Shown here: positions 17,031-25,465 of the stretch, in pieces
Position numbering within the stretch: the stretch's first letter is position 1
How the letters are laid out: each line of letters opens with the position of its first letter
Assembly (NCBI RefSeq): GCF_008629685.1
Contig: NZ_VWSF01000017.1
Coordinates: 1 to 64,000 of the forward strand
Direction: 5' to 3'
From: Adhaeribacter rhizoryzae
Lineage (GTDB): Bacteria; Bacteroidota; Bacteroidia; Cytophagales; Hymenobacteraceae
Length of the DNA stretch: 64,000 bases
The notes under the pieces: generated by a model
What the model was told of the DNA's origin: nothing
Databases searched by the model: none
Seen by the model: only the letters and a program-made list of their open reading frames with translations
Translations under genes and position numbers: made by a program

Positions 17031-17867
17031 ATGGAAATTTCAATTCATAATACACGCATACCTCACCCCAGGCCACAATGGACCGAAAGTTTTGCCCGTT
17101 TTGGTATGGCCGCAAAAGGCGTTGTTTATACCCTGGTAGGAGCGCTTGCTTTTATGGCAGCCTTCGAAATAAATGGCAACTCAGAACAAGGAGCCGGTAA
17201 ACAAGGTGTTTTTCAATTTATTTTGGAGCAGCCTTTTGGTAAAATATTATTGGGTATTGTAGCATTAGGCCTTGTTTGTTACACCATCTGGCGCTTTATT
17301 CAGGCCTTTATGGATTCGGAGCGAAAAGGTGGCGATGCCAAAGGAATTGGCAAAAGGCTTGGCTACGCGTTTAGCGGTTTAATTTATGGTAGTTTAGCCT
17401 TTTATGCAGCGAAACTGGTGCTGGGTAGCGGCGGTGGCAGCGGCGGTGGCGATTCGCGGCAAACCCTGGCCGGTAAATTGCTGGAACAGCCTTTTGGGCA
17501 ATGGCTGGTAGGTATTGTAGCCGTGGGTACTATGGCCATGGGCTTATACCAGATTTATAAAGCCATTACGGGTAAATACCTGAAAAATATACAGACCGCC
17601 CAAATAAAATCCGATATTAAAGATATGCTGATGAAAGCGGGTAAAGTAGGTTACATTGCACGGGGTATTGTTTGGGGCATTATTGGCTTTTTGTTTTTGA
17701 AAGCAGCTATGAACTCAAACGCCCAGGAAGCCGGTGGAACCACCAGTGCTTTTCAGTTTCTGGAGCAATCTTATGGTTCTATTTTGCTGGGGGCTATTGC
17801 CTTAGGTTTGGTTTGCTACGGCGTTTTTATGTTTGTTAGAGCCCGCTACGAGGCAATAAATACTTAA
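17031..17867 (+). CDS. DUF1206 integral membrane protein
   Basis: A 278-aa inner-membrane protein made of three similar units of about 75-90 residues, each with two transmembrane helices. Each unit begins with an Arg/Gly turn (ARFGMAAKGVVYTLVG, KRLGYAFSGLIYGSLA, KVGYIARGIVWGIIG) and ends with LEQPFGKILLGIVALGL-like residues. This internal triplication is the hallmark of DUF1206. A Gly/Ser-rich loop (SGGGSGGGD) separates units two and three. Its function is unknown; stress-related membrane roles have been suggested. It is followed five bases later by a very long palindromic terminator. Confidence 0.9.
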   Translation: MEISIHNTRIPHPRPQWTESFARFGMAAKGVVYTLVGALAFMAAFEINGNSEQGAGKQGVFQFILEQPFGKILLGIVALGLVCYTIWRFIQAFMDSERKGGDAKGIGKRLGYAFSGLIYGSLAFYAAKLVLGSGGGSGGGDSRQTLAGKLLEQPFGQWLVGIVAVGTMAMGLYQIYKAITGKYLKNIQTAQIKSDIKDMLMKAGKVGYIARGIVWGIIGFLFLKAAMNSNAQEAGGTTSAFQFLEQSYGSILLGAIALGLVCYGVFMFVRARYEAINT

Positions 17868-17871
17868 ATAT

Positions 17872-17947
17872 TAGTAAACAATTTATAATAAACAAAAAGA
17901 GCGGTTACCAGTAACCGCTCTTTTTGTTTATTATAAATTGTTTACTA
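17872..17947. terminator. 76-bp near-perfect palindrome acting as bidirectional terminator
   Basis: Arms of 37 bp (17872-17908 and 17911-17947) are perfectly complementary around a 2-base centre. The core GAGCGGTTAC/GTAACCGCTC with flanking A/T-runs is a classic terminator, but complementarity continues another 20 bp outward. It separates the convergent DUF1206 and thiL genes. Confidence 0.85.
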
Positions 17948-18006
17948 CAAATATTAGGGTTGTTTAAAAATGCTTCTGAATACAATTACGCAGGCAGCAA
18001 TATTGC

Positions 18007-19032
18007 TTAAAAATGTGTCCAGCCTTGGGCCTGAATTGGAAAAGCATTGCCGCTGGGCGTAACTAACCGTACGCCTTCTGAGGCCTCGGTCATTTTACCA
18101 ATAATGGTAATATCCGGATGGTTCCGGATTTTATCGTAATCGGCCAAATTAACCGTAAAAAGTAGCTCGTAATCTTCGCCACCGTTCAGGATACACATTA
18201 CCGGGTCCAGTTGAAATTCTTCGGCCGTGTTTAATACCTGCTGGTCGGCGGGCAGTTTATCCTGGTAAATGGCAGCGCCGGTGTTAGATTGGGTACAAAT
18301 GTGCAGCAACTCCGAAGCCAGTCCGTCCGAAATATCGATCATAGCAGTTGGTTTTACGGCCAGTTCTTTCAGTTCATGAATAAAATCCATCCGGGCTTCG
18401 GGTTTAAGCTGGCGCTGTACCAAATATTCTTTTTCCTGCAAATCGGGCTGCATTTCAGGGTTATCCAGGTAAACCTGTTTTTCCCGTTCCAGTACCTGTA
18501 AACCTAAATAGGCCGCCCCTAAATCGCCGGTTACACAAATTAAATCGTTGGGTTTAGCCGTGCTGCGCAATACTGCTTCGCCTTTGGCCACCTCGCCAAT
18601 AGCCGTAATGCTTATAATTAAACCCGATTTAGAAGAAGTAGTATCGCCGCCCACTAAGTCTACTTTGTAATTTTCGCAGGCAAACCGGATGCCTTCGTAT
18701 AAATCATCAATAGCTTCTACGGTGTAACGGGCGCTGATGCCCAGGCTTACTGTAATTTGGGTAGGTATGGCATTCATAGCCGCAATATCCGATACATTTA
18801 CCGCCACAGCTTTGTAGCCCAGGTGCCGCAAAGGACAAAAAGTTAAATCGAAATGCACGCCTTCTACCAGCATATCCGTTGAGACCACAATATTTTTCTC
18901 GCCGGGTTCCAGCACCGCGGCATCATCGCCAATGCCCACCAGCGTAGAAGCATTTTCGAGTTTAACCGTTTCTTTTATTTTCCGGATCAGGCCAAATTCA
19001 CCTAGTTTATCTAAAGAAGTAAATTCACTCAT
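18007..19032 (-). CDS. thiL: thiamine-monophosphate kinase
   Basis: A 341-aa ThiL, which phosphorylates thiamine monophosphate to the pyrophosphate cofactor using ATP. Family marks are GIGDDAAVLE near the N-terminus, STDMLVEGVHFD, the metal-binding VNVSDIAAMNA, DLVGGDTTSS, VTGDLGAAYLG and MIDISDGLASEL. The length is normal. It is a minus-strand, apparently monocistronic gene with no thi genes nearby. Transcription would end at the 76-bp palindrome. It shares a 414-bp upstream region with the divergent TetR regulator. Confidence 0.95.
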   Translation of the reverse strand: MSEFTSLDKLGEFGLIRKIKETVKLENASTLVGIGDDAAVLEPGEKNIVVSTDMLVEGVHFDLTFCPLRHLGYKAVAVNVSDIAAMNAIPTQITVSLGISARYTVEAIDDLYEGIRFACENYKVDLVGGDTTSSKSGLIISITAIGEVAKGEAVLRSTAKPNDLICVTGDLGAAYLGLQVLEREKQVYLDNPEMQPDLQEKEYLVQRQLKPEARMDFIHELKELAVKPTAMIDISDGLASELLHICTQSNTGAAIYQDKLPADQQVLNTAEEFQLDPVMCILNGGEDYELLFTVNLADYDKIRNHPDITIIGKMTEASEGVRLVTPSGNAFPIQAQGWTHF

Positions 19033-19152
19033 AGTTATTTTATTTCAAAAATTTCAAAAGCTGCAGGCAAGTTTTAATACGGCAAAGTTATTATTAAATC
19101 TGGGCACTTTGGTAAATAGATATATTCTGTAAATTTTTATTAAACCACATAC

Positions 19153-19166
19153 CTAACGAACGTTAG
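19153..19166. promoter_or_regulatory. putative PaaR/TetR operator
   Basis: CTAACGAACGTTAG fits the pseudopalindrome CNAACGNNCGTTNG that I recall as the binding site of the TetR-family regulator PaaR in Thermus. It lies about 280 bp upstream of the TetR gene that heads the paa cluster. I found no second copy in the paaE upstream region. Confidence 0.6.
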
Positions 19167-19330
19167 TTTGCGTATAAATTTTAGAAGTTAGTTGTTAGTA
19201 ATCAGTTATCAGTTTTATATGTGTTTTTTTATTGTGTAAGGGTATAAATATTAATAAGTGCTTTCTTATAAAATTAATAGGTGGTTTTTCAAATAAGTTA
19301 AAATGAAAATAGTTTTAAGAAACCCACAGT

Positions 19331-19387
19331 TGTCATTCAGGAGGAACCTATTTAGCAGTTAGCCAAATAGGTTCCTCCTGAATGACA
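19331..19387. repeat. 57-bp palindromic repeat, copy 1
   Basis: Inverted 23-bp arms (TGTCATTCAGGAGGAACCTA and onward) around an 11-nt loop. The whole unit recurs, reverse-complemented, at 30690-30746 with 55 of 57 bases identical, so it is a dispersed REP/MITE-like element. Confidence 0.85.
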
Positions 19388-19446
19388 GAAATAGGCTCCA
19401 ACGCCTAACCTAAATATGATAATTGTAGATTTTGGTTAAAATAGGA

Positions 19447-20070
19447 ATGGCAGCAACCGAAAGCCAGAATAAGGCTAAACTTACCCGCAAAGAGCAGATA
19501 GAAAGCATTGCCACGGCTTTGTTTAAGCAGCGCGGTTTTGCGGCTACTTCTATGCGCGATTTAGCCAGTGCAGTCGGGATTGAGGCTGCCAGTATTTATG
19601 CCCACGTACGCTCCAAAGAAGAAATTCTGCAAAGTATATGTTTTAAAATGGCGAACGAGTTTTTTGCGGAACTAGCCGAAATTGAATCACAATCTATAAC
19701 CTATACCCAGAAGCTACGGCAGGTAATAACCGCTCACATAAAAATAATAACCCACAACATAGCAGCTTCAACTGTTTTTCAGCAGGAGTGGCGGCACCTG
19801 AGCGAGCCATTTTTAACAGATTTTTTAAGCCTACGCGAAAAATACGAGCACCGCATCCGCGAATTAATCCAACAGGGAATTGAAACAGGAGAATTTATTT
19901 CGTCGGATACCCGCTTTGTTACACGCACCTTGCTTTCGAGCCTCAATGGTATTACGCAATGGTACAAACTAGATGGCGAATTAAGTCCCGAAGCAATTGC
20001 TGGCAATCTGGCCGATTTATTTTTAAACGGCCTAAACACCCACAAAGATGACCGGCCAAAGTATCATTAG
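19447..20070 (+). CDS. TetR/AcrR-family regulator, probable repressor of the paa genes
   Basis: A protein of about 207 aa from ATG19447; an upstream TTG would add five residues. The N-terminal TetR helix-turn-helix spans about 15-60 (RKEQIESIATALFKQRG, then MRDLASAVGIEAASIYAHV). The C-terminal helical domain has the TetR_C form of fatty-acid/aryl-CoA regulators. It heads the paaABCD cluster, 115 bp before paaA, and a CNAACGNNCGTTNG-type site lies upstream, so it is likely a functional PaaR that releases DNA on binding phenylacetyl-CoA. That ligand is inferred from context. Confidence 0.85.
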   Translation: MAATESQNKAKLTRKEQIESIATALFKQRGFAATSMRDLASAVGIEAASIYAHVRSKEEILQSICFKMANEFFAELAEIESQSITYTQKLRQVITAHIKIITHNIAASTVFQQEWRHLSEPFLTDFLSLREKYEHRIRELIQQGIETGEFISSDTRFVTRTLLSSLNGITQWYKLDGELSPEAIAGNLADLFLNGLNTHKDDRPKYH

Positions 20071-20185
20071 CTCGTTAGTCGTTAATCGTTGTTCGTTATC
20101 CGTTGTCTGATATGCTAATAATATAGAATTTACATAAAACTGCTAATTGCAGCAATTCATTATTTCTAATTCATAACTAAAAAAG

Positions 20186-21169
20186 ATGTACGGAGGAGGA
20201 AGCATATTTGAGCCGGTTAAACTGGATGAATTGGCGCACGAAGATCCGGTAAAACTGGCCGAATTTGAAGCAAGAATTCAGCGGGGCGAAAAAATTGAAC
20301 CCGACGATTGGATGCCGGCTTTGTACCGGAAACAAGTAATCCGGATGATAGAGCAACATGCCCATTCCGAAATTATTGGCGCCTTACCCGAAGGTACCTG
20401 GATTACCCGGGCACCCGGTTTCCGGCGGAAAATGGCTTTACTGGCGAAAGTACAGGACGAGGTGGGCCACGCGCAGTTGCTTTACAGCGCCGCCGAAACC
20501 TTGGGTAAAACCCGGGAGCAAATGACGCTGGATTTAATTTCGGGCAAATCTAAATATTCCAACGTTTTTAATTACCCCACGTTTACCTGGGCCGATTCTA
20601 CGGTTATTTCGTGGCTGATTGATGCCGGTGCCATTGTAAACCAGATGGCTAATGCCCGTGGTAGTTATGGTCCGTATTGCCGGGCTTTGGAGCGGATTTG
20701 CGCCGAAGAATCTTTTCACCTGAAATACGGCCACGATGCGGTGGTTTACTTAGCTACGGGTTCATCTAAACAACGGCAAATGATTCAGGAAGCCCTAAAC
20801 CGCTGGTGGCCACCCATTATGACTTTCTTCGGCCCAGCCGACAAAATATCGGCCCACACCGAAATATTGATGCGGTGGAAAGTGAAGATGGCTACCAACG
20901 ACGAGTGCCGCCAGCAATTTCTGGATATGTACGTGCCTAAAGTATGGGAACTAACCCTGACTTTACCCGACCCGCTCCTTCGCAAAAATGAAGCCGGCAC
21001 TTGGGAATATACCGAACCAGACTGGGAAGAATTTAAACAGGTAATTAACGGTAAAGGGACTTGCAACAAAGAAAGGCTAGCCGTACGGCGCATGGCTGAG
21101 GAAAAAGGTGCCTGGGTAAGAGAAGCCCTTTTAAAACCCGAAGCAACTTACGTAAAACCACTGGCTTGA
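20186..21169 (+). CDS. paaA: phenylacetyl-CoA 1,2-epoxidase catalytic subunit PaaA
   Basis: A 327-aa catalytic subunit of the PaaABCE di-iron monooxygenase, which epoxidises the aromatic ring of phenylacetyl-CoA. The four-helix bundle carries iron ligands in HAHSE, the [10 protein letters not shown] helix and the [11 protein letters not shown] helix. [10 protein letters not shown] at the start is close to the family N-terminus (usual length about 310-330). Downstream come paaB, paaC and paaD on the same strand. A 228-bp space before paaB holds a dispersed repeat, so transcription may continue through or restart there. Confidence 0.95.
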   Translation: MYGGGSIFEPVKLDELAHEDPVKLAEFEARIQRGEKIEPDDWMPALYRKQVIRMIEQHAHSEIIGALPEGTWITRAPGFRRKMALLAKVQDEVGHAQLLYSAAETLGKTREQMTLDLISGKSKYSNVFNYPTFTWADSTVISWLIDAGAIVNQMANARGSYGPYCRALERICAEESFHLKYGHDAVVYLATGSSKQRQMIQEALNRWWPPIMTFFGPADKISAHTEILMRWKVKMATNDECRQQFLDMYVPKVWELTLTLPDPLLRKNEAGTWEYTEPDWEEFKQVINGKGTCNKERLAVRRMAEEKGAWVREALLKPEATYVKPLA

Positions 21170-21252
21170 TTAGTGGTTGCTGGTTGTTAGTTGTTGTTTA
21201 GAGCTAATTTATTCCGGATTGTTGATTAGTTGAAGTGGGCTTATAATTTAGA

Positions 21253-21287
21253 CTGGCGCAAGTGTTAAGCGAAGCGTCACTTGTACC
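21253..21287. repeat. dispersed repeat (GGCGCAAGT family), copy 1
   Basis: CTGGCGCAAGTGTTAAGCGA followed by AGCGTCACTTGTACC. A very similar sequence in inverted orientation is at 25361-25394. It contains an internal CAAGT/ACTTG inverted repeat. Confidence 0.6.
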
Positions 21288-21397
21288 TTTTGAAAGAGGG
21301 AAGTCTTTGATTTCCGGAAATTAAAATTTCCAAACGCATAAGATCTGACATGAAGGAATTCATAATTTCTAATTTCTATTTTCTAATTATTTAATAT

Positions 21398-22027
21398 ATG
21401 CTGCTTACCTCGCTCGATCCCCGCATAAACCGGTTGCAAGTTCCGGCAGATTGGCCTAATTCAGCAGTTAAAAAGCAACTGGACCAATGGGCCACTTACG
21501 AGGTATTTACACAGAAGCGGGAAAATACACCTTATGCTTACGTGGGGCCGGTACACGCTCCGGATTTAGAAGTGGCCTTTGTATTTGCGAAAGAACAATA
21601 CAGCCGGCGGGCTGCTTGCTTCGGACTCTGGGTGGTTAAAACCCAGGATATTCAACATACGCCTTATGTCGACGACAACGAATCTGTTTTTAACTTACTA
21701 AATATTCCCGCTCCAGCTACGGCTTCTGAGCAAAGCGAGGCATTCGAAATATTTATGCTGAAAAAAAGGGGCAAAGCGCATACGCATGCGGGCACCGTTT
21801 TAGCTTCGGGTTATCAGAATGCTTTAGCTCAGGCCAAACAGCAGTTTGGTGAACAAATACCGTGTGTAAATATTTGGGTAGCACCGGCAGCAAAAATATT
21901 AAAATCTTCGGAAGAAGATAAGGATTGGTGGTTAACGCTGAACGAGAAAAAATATCGCGAGCCAGTGGCGTATAAAGTGCTCGATAAAATTAATGCTTTC
22001 AAAAACCGAACGACTAACACCCCATGA
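21398..22027 (+). CDS. paaB: PaaB with two tandem PaaB domains
   Basis: The structural subunit PaaB of the phenylacetyl-CoA epoxidase. It is 209 aa, about twice the roughly 95 aa of proteobacterial PaaB. Two copies of the fold are visible: residues about 33-86 (YEVFTQK, then HAPDLEVAFVFAKEQYSRR and LWVVK) and about 115-167 (FEIFMLKKRGKAHTHAGTV, then NALAQAKQQF and NIWVAP). The second copy keeps the HAGTV motif; the first has a modified YVGPVHA. PaaB bridges PaaAC dimers, so a fused dimer may alter assembly. It overlaps paaC by four bases (ATGA), implying coupled translation. Confidence 0.9.
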   Translation: MLLTSLDPRINRLQVPADWPNSAVKKQLDQWATYEVFTQKRENTPYAYVGPVHAPDLEVAFVFAKEQYSRRAACFGLWVVKTQDIQHTPYVDDNESVFNLLNIPAPATASEQSEAFEIFMLKKRGKAHTHAGTVLASGYQNALAQAKQQFGEQIPCVNIWVAPAAKILKSSEEDKDWWLTLNEKKYREPVAYKVLDKINAFKNRTTNTP

Positions 22028-22779
22028 ACGAGCTTGCTATAAAAGAATTACTCTATACGTTGGCCGATAACCAATTAATTCTGGGACACCGCAATTCTGA
22101 GTGGACAGGCATTGGTCCGATTCTGGAAGAAGATATTGCTTTTTCTTCGATGGCGCAGGACAAGCTGGGGCATAGCCTGGCTTTTTATACGTTGTTGCAC
22201 GAACTCGGCGAATCGGACCCGGATACCCTAGCTTTTATGCGAAACGCTGCGCAGTTTCATTGTTGCCACTTGGTTGAGTTGCCTATTGGTGAGTACGACT
22301 TTAGCTTAATCCGGCACTTTTTATATGATCACGCCGAAGCTATCCGGTTCGAATATTTAGCTCAAAGTAGTTATGAACCCGCTGCCAAAGTAGCGGCCAA
22401 GTTAAGAGGAGAGTTAAAATACCATTTGTTGCATGCCAATACTATGGTAAAGCAATTGGGCAATGCAACCGCTGAGAGCATCAGCCGGTTGCAGCAATCT
22501 TTAAATTATGCGTTCCCCTATGCGCTGGGTATGTTCCAGCCATCGCCGTACGAGGCAGATCTGGCAAGCAGCAATATATTCCCGCGGGAAAGTAATATTC
22601 AAGCGCAATGGCTGGAAAGTATACAAAAAATATTAGCGCAAACCCAGTTGCAACAGACCGCTGTTCATACCATTTCGCCGGTTTTGGGTGGTAGGCTGGG
22701 GCAGCATTCTGAATATTTGCAACCTTTACTCGATGAAATGGCCGAAGTAATTAATATAGATCCCAGCACCGAATGGTAA
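22024..22779 (+). CDS. paaC: phenylacetyl-CoA epoxidase structural subunit PaaC
   Basis: A 251-aa ferritin-like partner of PaaA, needed for a stable epoxidase but with incomplete iron ligands. Family marks are LADNQLILGHRNSEW near the N-terminus, PILEEDIAFSSMAQDKLGHS and the helix with FLYDHAEAIRFEYL. The length matches the family. Its ATG overlaps the paaB stop and it precedes paaD by seven bases. Confidence 0.94.
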   Translation: MNELAIKELLYTLADNQLILGHRNSEWTGIGPILEEDIAFSSMAQDKLGHSLAFYTLLHELGESDPDTLAFMRNAAQFHCCHLVELPIGEYDFSLIRHFLYDHAEAIRFEYLAQSSYEPAAKVAAKLRGELKYHLLHANTMVKQLGNATAESISRLQQSLNYAFPYALGMFQPSPYEADLASSNIFPRESNIQAQWLESIQKILAQTQLQQTAVHTISPVLGGRLGQHSEYLQPLLDEMAEVINIDPSTEW

Positions 22780-22786
22780 ATACCTG

Positions 22787-23269
22787 ATGTGGACAAAGGA
22801 AGAAATATTGGCTTTGCTGGCAAAAGTAATGGACCCCGAAATACCGGTGCTTTCGCTCCTGGATTTGGGAGTTATTACTGACATTAATATTACTCAGGAA
22901 AATCAGGTTATGGTGAGAATGACGCCTACTTTTTCGGGTTGCCCGGCCATGGAATATATGCGCAGAAGCGTAGAGGAAACTTTAACCGAAGCGGGCGTTC
23001 AGGATTTTAAAGTACAAATGAGTTTTGATAAGCCCTGGAATACAAATAAAATTACCGCTAATGGTCGCAAGGCGCTGCAAGCATTTGGTTTAGCTCCGCC
23101 ACCGGTTTACCAGGTTGTACCGGATTTAGATATTTTGGAGCACATTGCCTGCCCATATTGCAACAGCACCAATACTATTTTACGAACGCCTTTCGGCCCT
23201 ACCTTATGCCGGGCCATGCATTACTGTAACAACTGCCGCCAAATGTTCGAGCAGTTTAAGCCGCTGTAG
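22787..23269 (+). CDS. paaD: PaaD, maturation protein of the phenylacetyl-CoA epoxidase
   Basis: A 160-aa MIP18/DUF59-family protein required for epoxidase maturation, probably in iron-sulfur assembly for PaaE. The N-terminal MIP18 domain has VMDPEIPVLSLLDLGVI and TFSGCPAMEYM with the conserved Cys. The C-terminus has a zinc-ribbon-like CPYC...CNNC. The length is usual for PaaD. It is the last plus-strand paa gene; a palindromic terminator lies about 150 bp downstream. Confidence 0.94.
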   Translation: MWTKEEILALLAKVMDPEIPVLSLLDLGVITDINITQENQVMVRMTPTFSGCPAMEYMRRSVEETLTEAGVQDFKVQMSFDKPWNTNKITANGRKALQAFGLAPPPVYQVVPDLDILEHIACPYCNSTNTILRTPFGPTLCRAMHYCNNCRQMFEQFKPL

Positions 23270-23417
23270 GCGTTGTTCGTTATTCGTTAATCGTTGTTCG
23301 GTTGCCAAATGAACGAAAGCAGCTACACGCAATTTGAAATTCTGGATTTATTTATTTGCATATACCGAATTGTTTGAAGTTGCTTTCATAGCTGCTCTAT
23401 GGTTTAAAGGTAAAAAT

Positions 23418-23450
23418 AAACCTCACAGGTCTTAAAGACCTGTGAGGTTT
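23418..23450. terminator. palindromic terminator/repeat after paaD
   Basis: A perfect 15-bp stem (AAACCTCACAGGTCT/AGACCTGTGAGGTTT) with a 3-nt loop between convergent paaD and the M3 peptidase gene. The sequence resembles a hairpin repeat common in Bacteroidota intergenic DNA. It is flanked by inverted tracts of CGTTGTTCGTTAATCG-like repeats (about 23271-23305 and 23476-23515). Confidence 0.6.
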
Positions 23451-23515
23451 GTTAGCAGTTAGTTAATCTCCCCACTCCGAACAACGATTAACGAACAACG
23501 ACTAACGATTAACGA

Positions 23516-25237
23516 TTAAAGCTTCTCCATTTCGGCTTGCACAAAATCGGTGAGGGTTTTAATATACTCGGCCGAAAAATCGAATTTAATATTTGCAGCC
23601 GCGTAGACTTCCGCAATAGACTTGGTATAGCCCAGGCTTAACGCATTCTTGTAGCCAGTTAATGCTGCTTGCGGGTCTTGCTTATAATTTTTCCAGACGG
23701 CCATGGCACCCAGTTGGGCCATGGCGTATTCTATGTAGTAAAAAGGCACTTCGTACAAATGAAGTTGTTTTTGCCAGATATAAGATTTATAATTTTCCAG
23801 TCCGGCCCAGTTTACTTCGTGCTGGTTAAATTGGTCGAATATTTGGAGCCAGGCTTTTTCCCGTTCCGCGAGGGTATGATCCGGGTTTTCGTAAATCCAG
23901 TGCTGAAAACGGTCGATGGTGGCCACCCACGGGAAAGTTTCCAGCACACTTTCGAGGTGTGTTTTCTTCGCCCGGCGCAATTCTGCTTCGTCTTCAAAAA
24001 ATAAATCCCAGTGGTCCATGCTAATGAGTTCCATCGACATAGAAGCAAGTTCTGCAACTTCGGAAGGCGTGTGTTTAAAAGCACCCAGCGGCAATTCGTG
24101 GGTTAAGAAATTATGCACCGCGTGGCCGCCTTCGTGCAACATGGTTACCACATCGCGCAACGAAGAAGTAGCGTTCATAAAAATAAAGGGCACGCCGGTT
24201 TCATCGAGCGGGTAATTATAGCCACCGGGTGCTTTTCCTTTCCGCGATTCCAGATCCAAACGGCCCATATTTTTCATGGTTACGAGGCAATCGCCCAACA
24301 ACGGATCTAAGCGATAGAATATTTTGGTGGTCTTTTGCAGTAACTCTTCGCCGGTTTTAAATGGTTCTAGCGGCGGCTTGCCGGTATCATCCACATCTAA
24401 ATCCCAGGGCTTTAGTTCGGGTAAACCCAGGTTTTGCTTGCGCTCGCGGTCTATAGCACTATTCAACGGTACTACGTTGGTGGCAATGGCTTCGTGGAAG
24501 TTAAAGCAATCTTGTACGGTATAATCAAAGCGGCCCAGGGCGGCAAACATATAATCGCGGAAGTTGGCAAAACCCGCATTTTGAGCAACCTGGTGGCGTA
24601 ACCGGATGAGTTCGGTAAATAAATTATTCAGCTCGTCTTTGTTCTGCATCCGCCGTTCCTGAATGGCCAGGTAAGCTTCGTGGCGTACGTCCCGGTTCAG
24701 GTTCTTCAGCCGGTCGGCGGCGCGTGGTAAGGTCATTTCTTCGCCATCTAACGTTACAGTCATGGCACCGGTAATAGCGGCATATTGCTGTTGTTTGGTA
24801 GTTATTTCGGTATTAAGCGGAATATTTTCTTCCCGGAATATTTCAATGGCTTTTTTCACTGAACGCAAATAAATCCGGTATTTTTCTTCGTCTAATTCCG
24901 GCAAATACGGCGAATCTACCAGCTTCTGGTTAAAAGCATGGTCGTAGGGCGCAATATTGGGCTCAATCTCGTTTACAAAATATTGAAAAGCTTCGGTAGC
25001 GGCTTCGTCCTGGGTATCTATGGTCATCCGGATATAACGCCAGCCCATGTCTTCGGCTATTACGCTTTCCAGTTCGCTCCGGTCCAGTAACCATTGTTCT
25101 AAATCGTCCGCCGAATTTATTTCCCGGGTTTTTAAATTTTCGAGGTAAGGTTCTAACGCTGCCCAATCGGTTACGGTGAAATTGGTGGGTAACAAGGTGC
25201 GGGTTCTGGGTGTTAAAACGGCTGTATTTTCTGCCAT
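23516..25237 (-). CDS. M3-family oligoendopeptidase (PepF-like)
   Basis: A 573-aa zinc metallopeptidase. The active site is LHEGGHAVHN (HEXXH-like, near residue 363), with the downstream EVAELASMSMELI helix supplying the third ligand. It has no signal peptide, so it is cytoplasmic and probably degrades peptides. The domain layout and length fit the M3B/oligoendopeptidase F group. It is inserted between paaD and paaE on the opposite strand and has no known part in phenylacetate breakdown. The 228 bp between it and paaE contain a dispersed repeat. Confidence 0.92.
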   Translation of the reverse strand: MAENTAVLTPRTRTLLPTNFTVTDWAALEPYLENLKTREINSADDLEQWLLDRSELESVIAEDMGWRYIRMTIDTQDEAATEAFQYFVNEIEPNIAPYDHAFNQKLVDSPYLPELDEEKYRIYLRSVKKAIEIFREENIPLNTEITTKQQQYAAITGAMTVTLDGEEMTLPRAADRLKNLNRDVRHEAYLAIQERRMQNKDELNNLFTELIRLRHQVAQNAGFANFRDYMFAALGRFDYTVQDCFNFHEAIATNVVPLNSAIDRERKQNLGLPELKPWDLDVDDTGKPPLEPFKTGEELLQKTTKIFYRLDPLLGDCLVTMKNMGRLDLESRKGKAPGGYNYPLDETGVPFIFMNATSSLRDVVTMLHEGGHAVHNFLTHELPLGAFKHTPSEVAELASMSMELISMDHWDLFFEDEAELRRAKKTHLESVLETFPWVATIDRFQHWIYENPDHTLAEREKAWLQIFDQFNQHEVNWAGLENYKSYIWQKQLHLYEVPFYYIEYAMAQLGAMAVWKNYKQDPQAALTGYKNALSLGYTKSIAEVYAAANIKFDFSAEYIKTLTDFVQAEMEKL

Positions 25238-25360
25238 ATTTTTAAGTTTTTTGATTTTATCTTTTCCTATATGGATTTTCTAAAAAATGTTAGTGGCCTG
25301 GTTAGAGAAGTTTCCAGCTTCCGGAAGCCACAGATTTCCTTTCATCATCTTTAATCATCA

Positions 25361-25394
25361 AGCACAAGTTACGCTTCGCTAAACTTGCGCCAGC
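25361..25394. repeat. dispersed repeat (GGCGCAAGT family), copy 2
   Basis: AGCACAAGTTACGCTTCGCT followed by AAACTTGCGCCAGC is the near-complement of 21253-21287. The two copies form an inverted pair around paaBCD and the M3 peptidase gene. Confidence 0.6.
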
Positions 25395-25465
25395 CTTTAA
25401 AATATTGGATGCTTTAGAAATATTTTCCAATTACCAACATCCAACTACCAACGTCCAACATCCAA

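Larger units (their letters stand above)
19033..19446. other. divergent regulatory region between thiL and the paa regulator
   Basis: A gene-free region of 414 bp holding a PaaR-type operator (19153-19166), a tract of GTTAG-like degenerate repeats (about 19186-19215) and a 57-bp hairpin repeat (19331-19387). No ORF is credible. Confidence 0.5.

Noticed and set aside
23418-23450. CRISPR repeat or tRNA-like structure at the paaD terminator
   Set aside because: It is a single perfect hairpin with no spacer array or cloverleaf.
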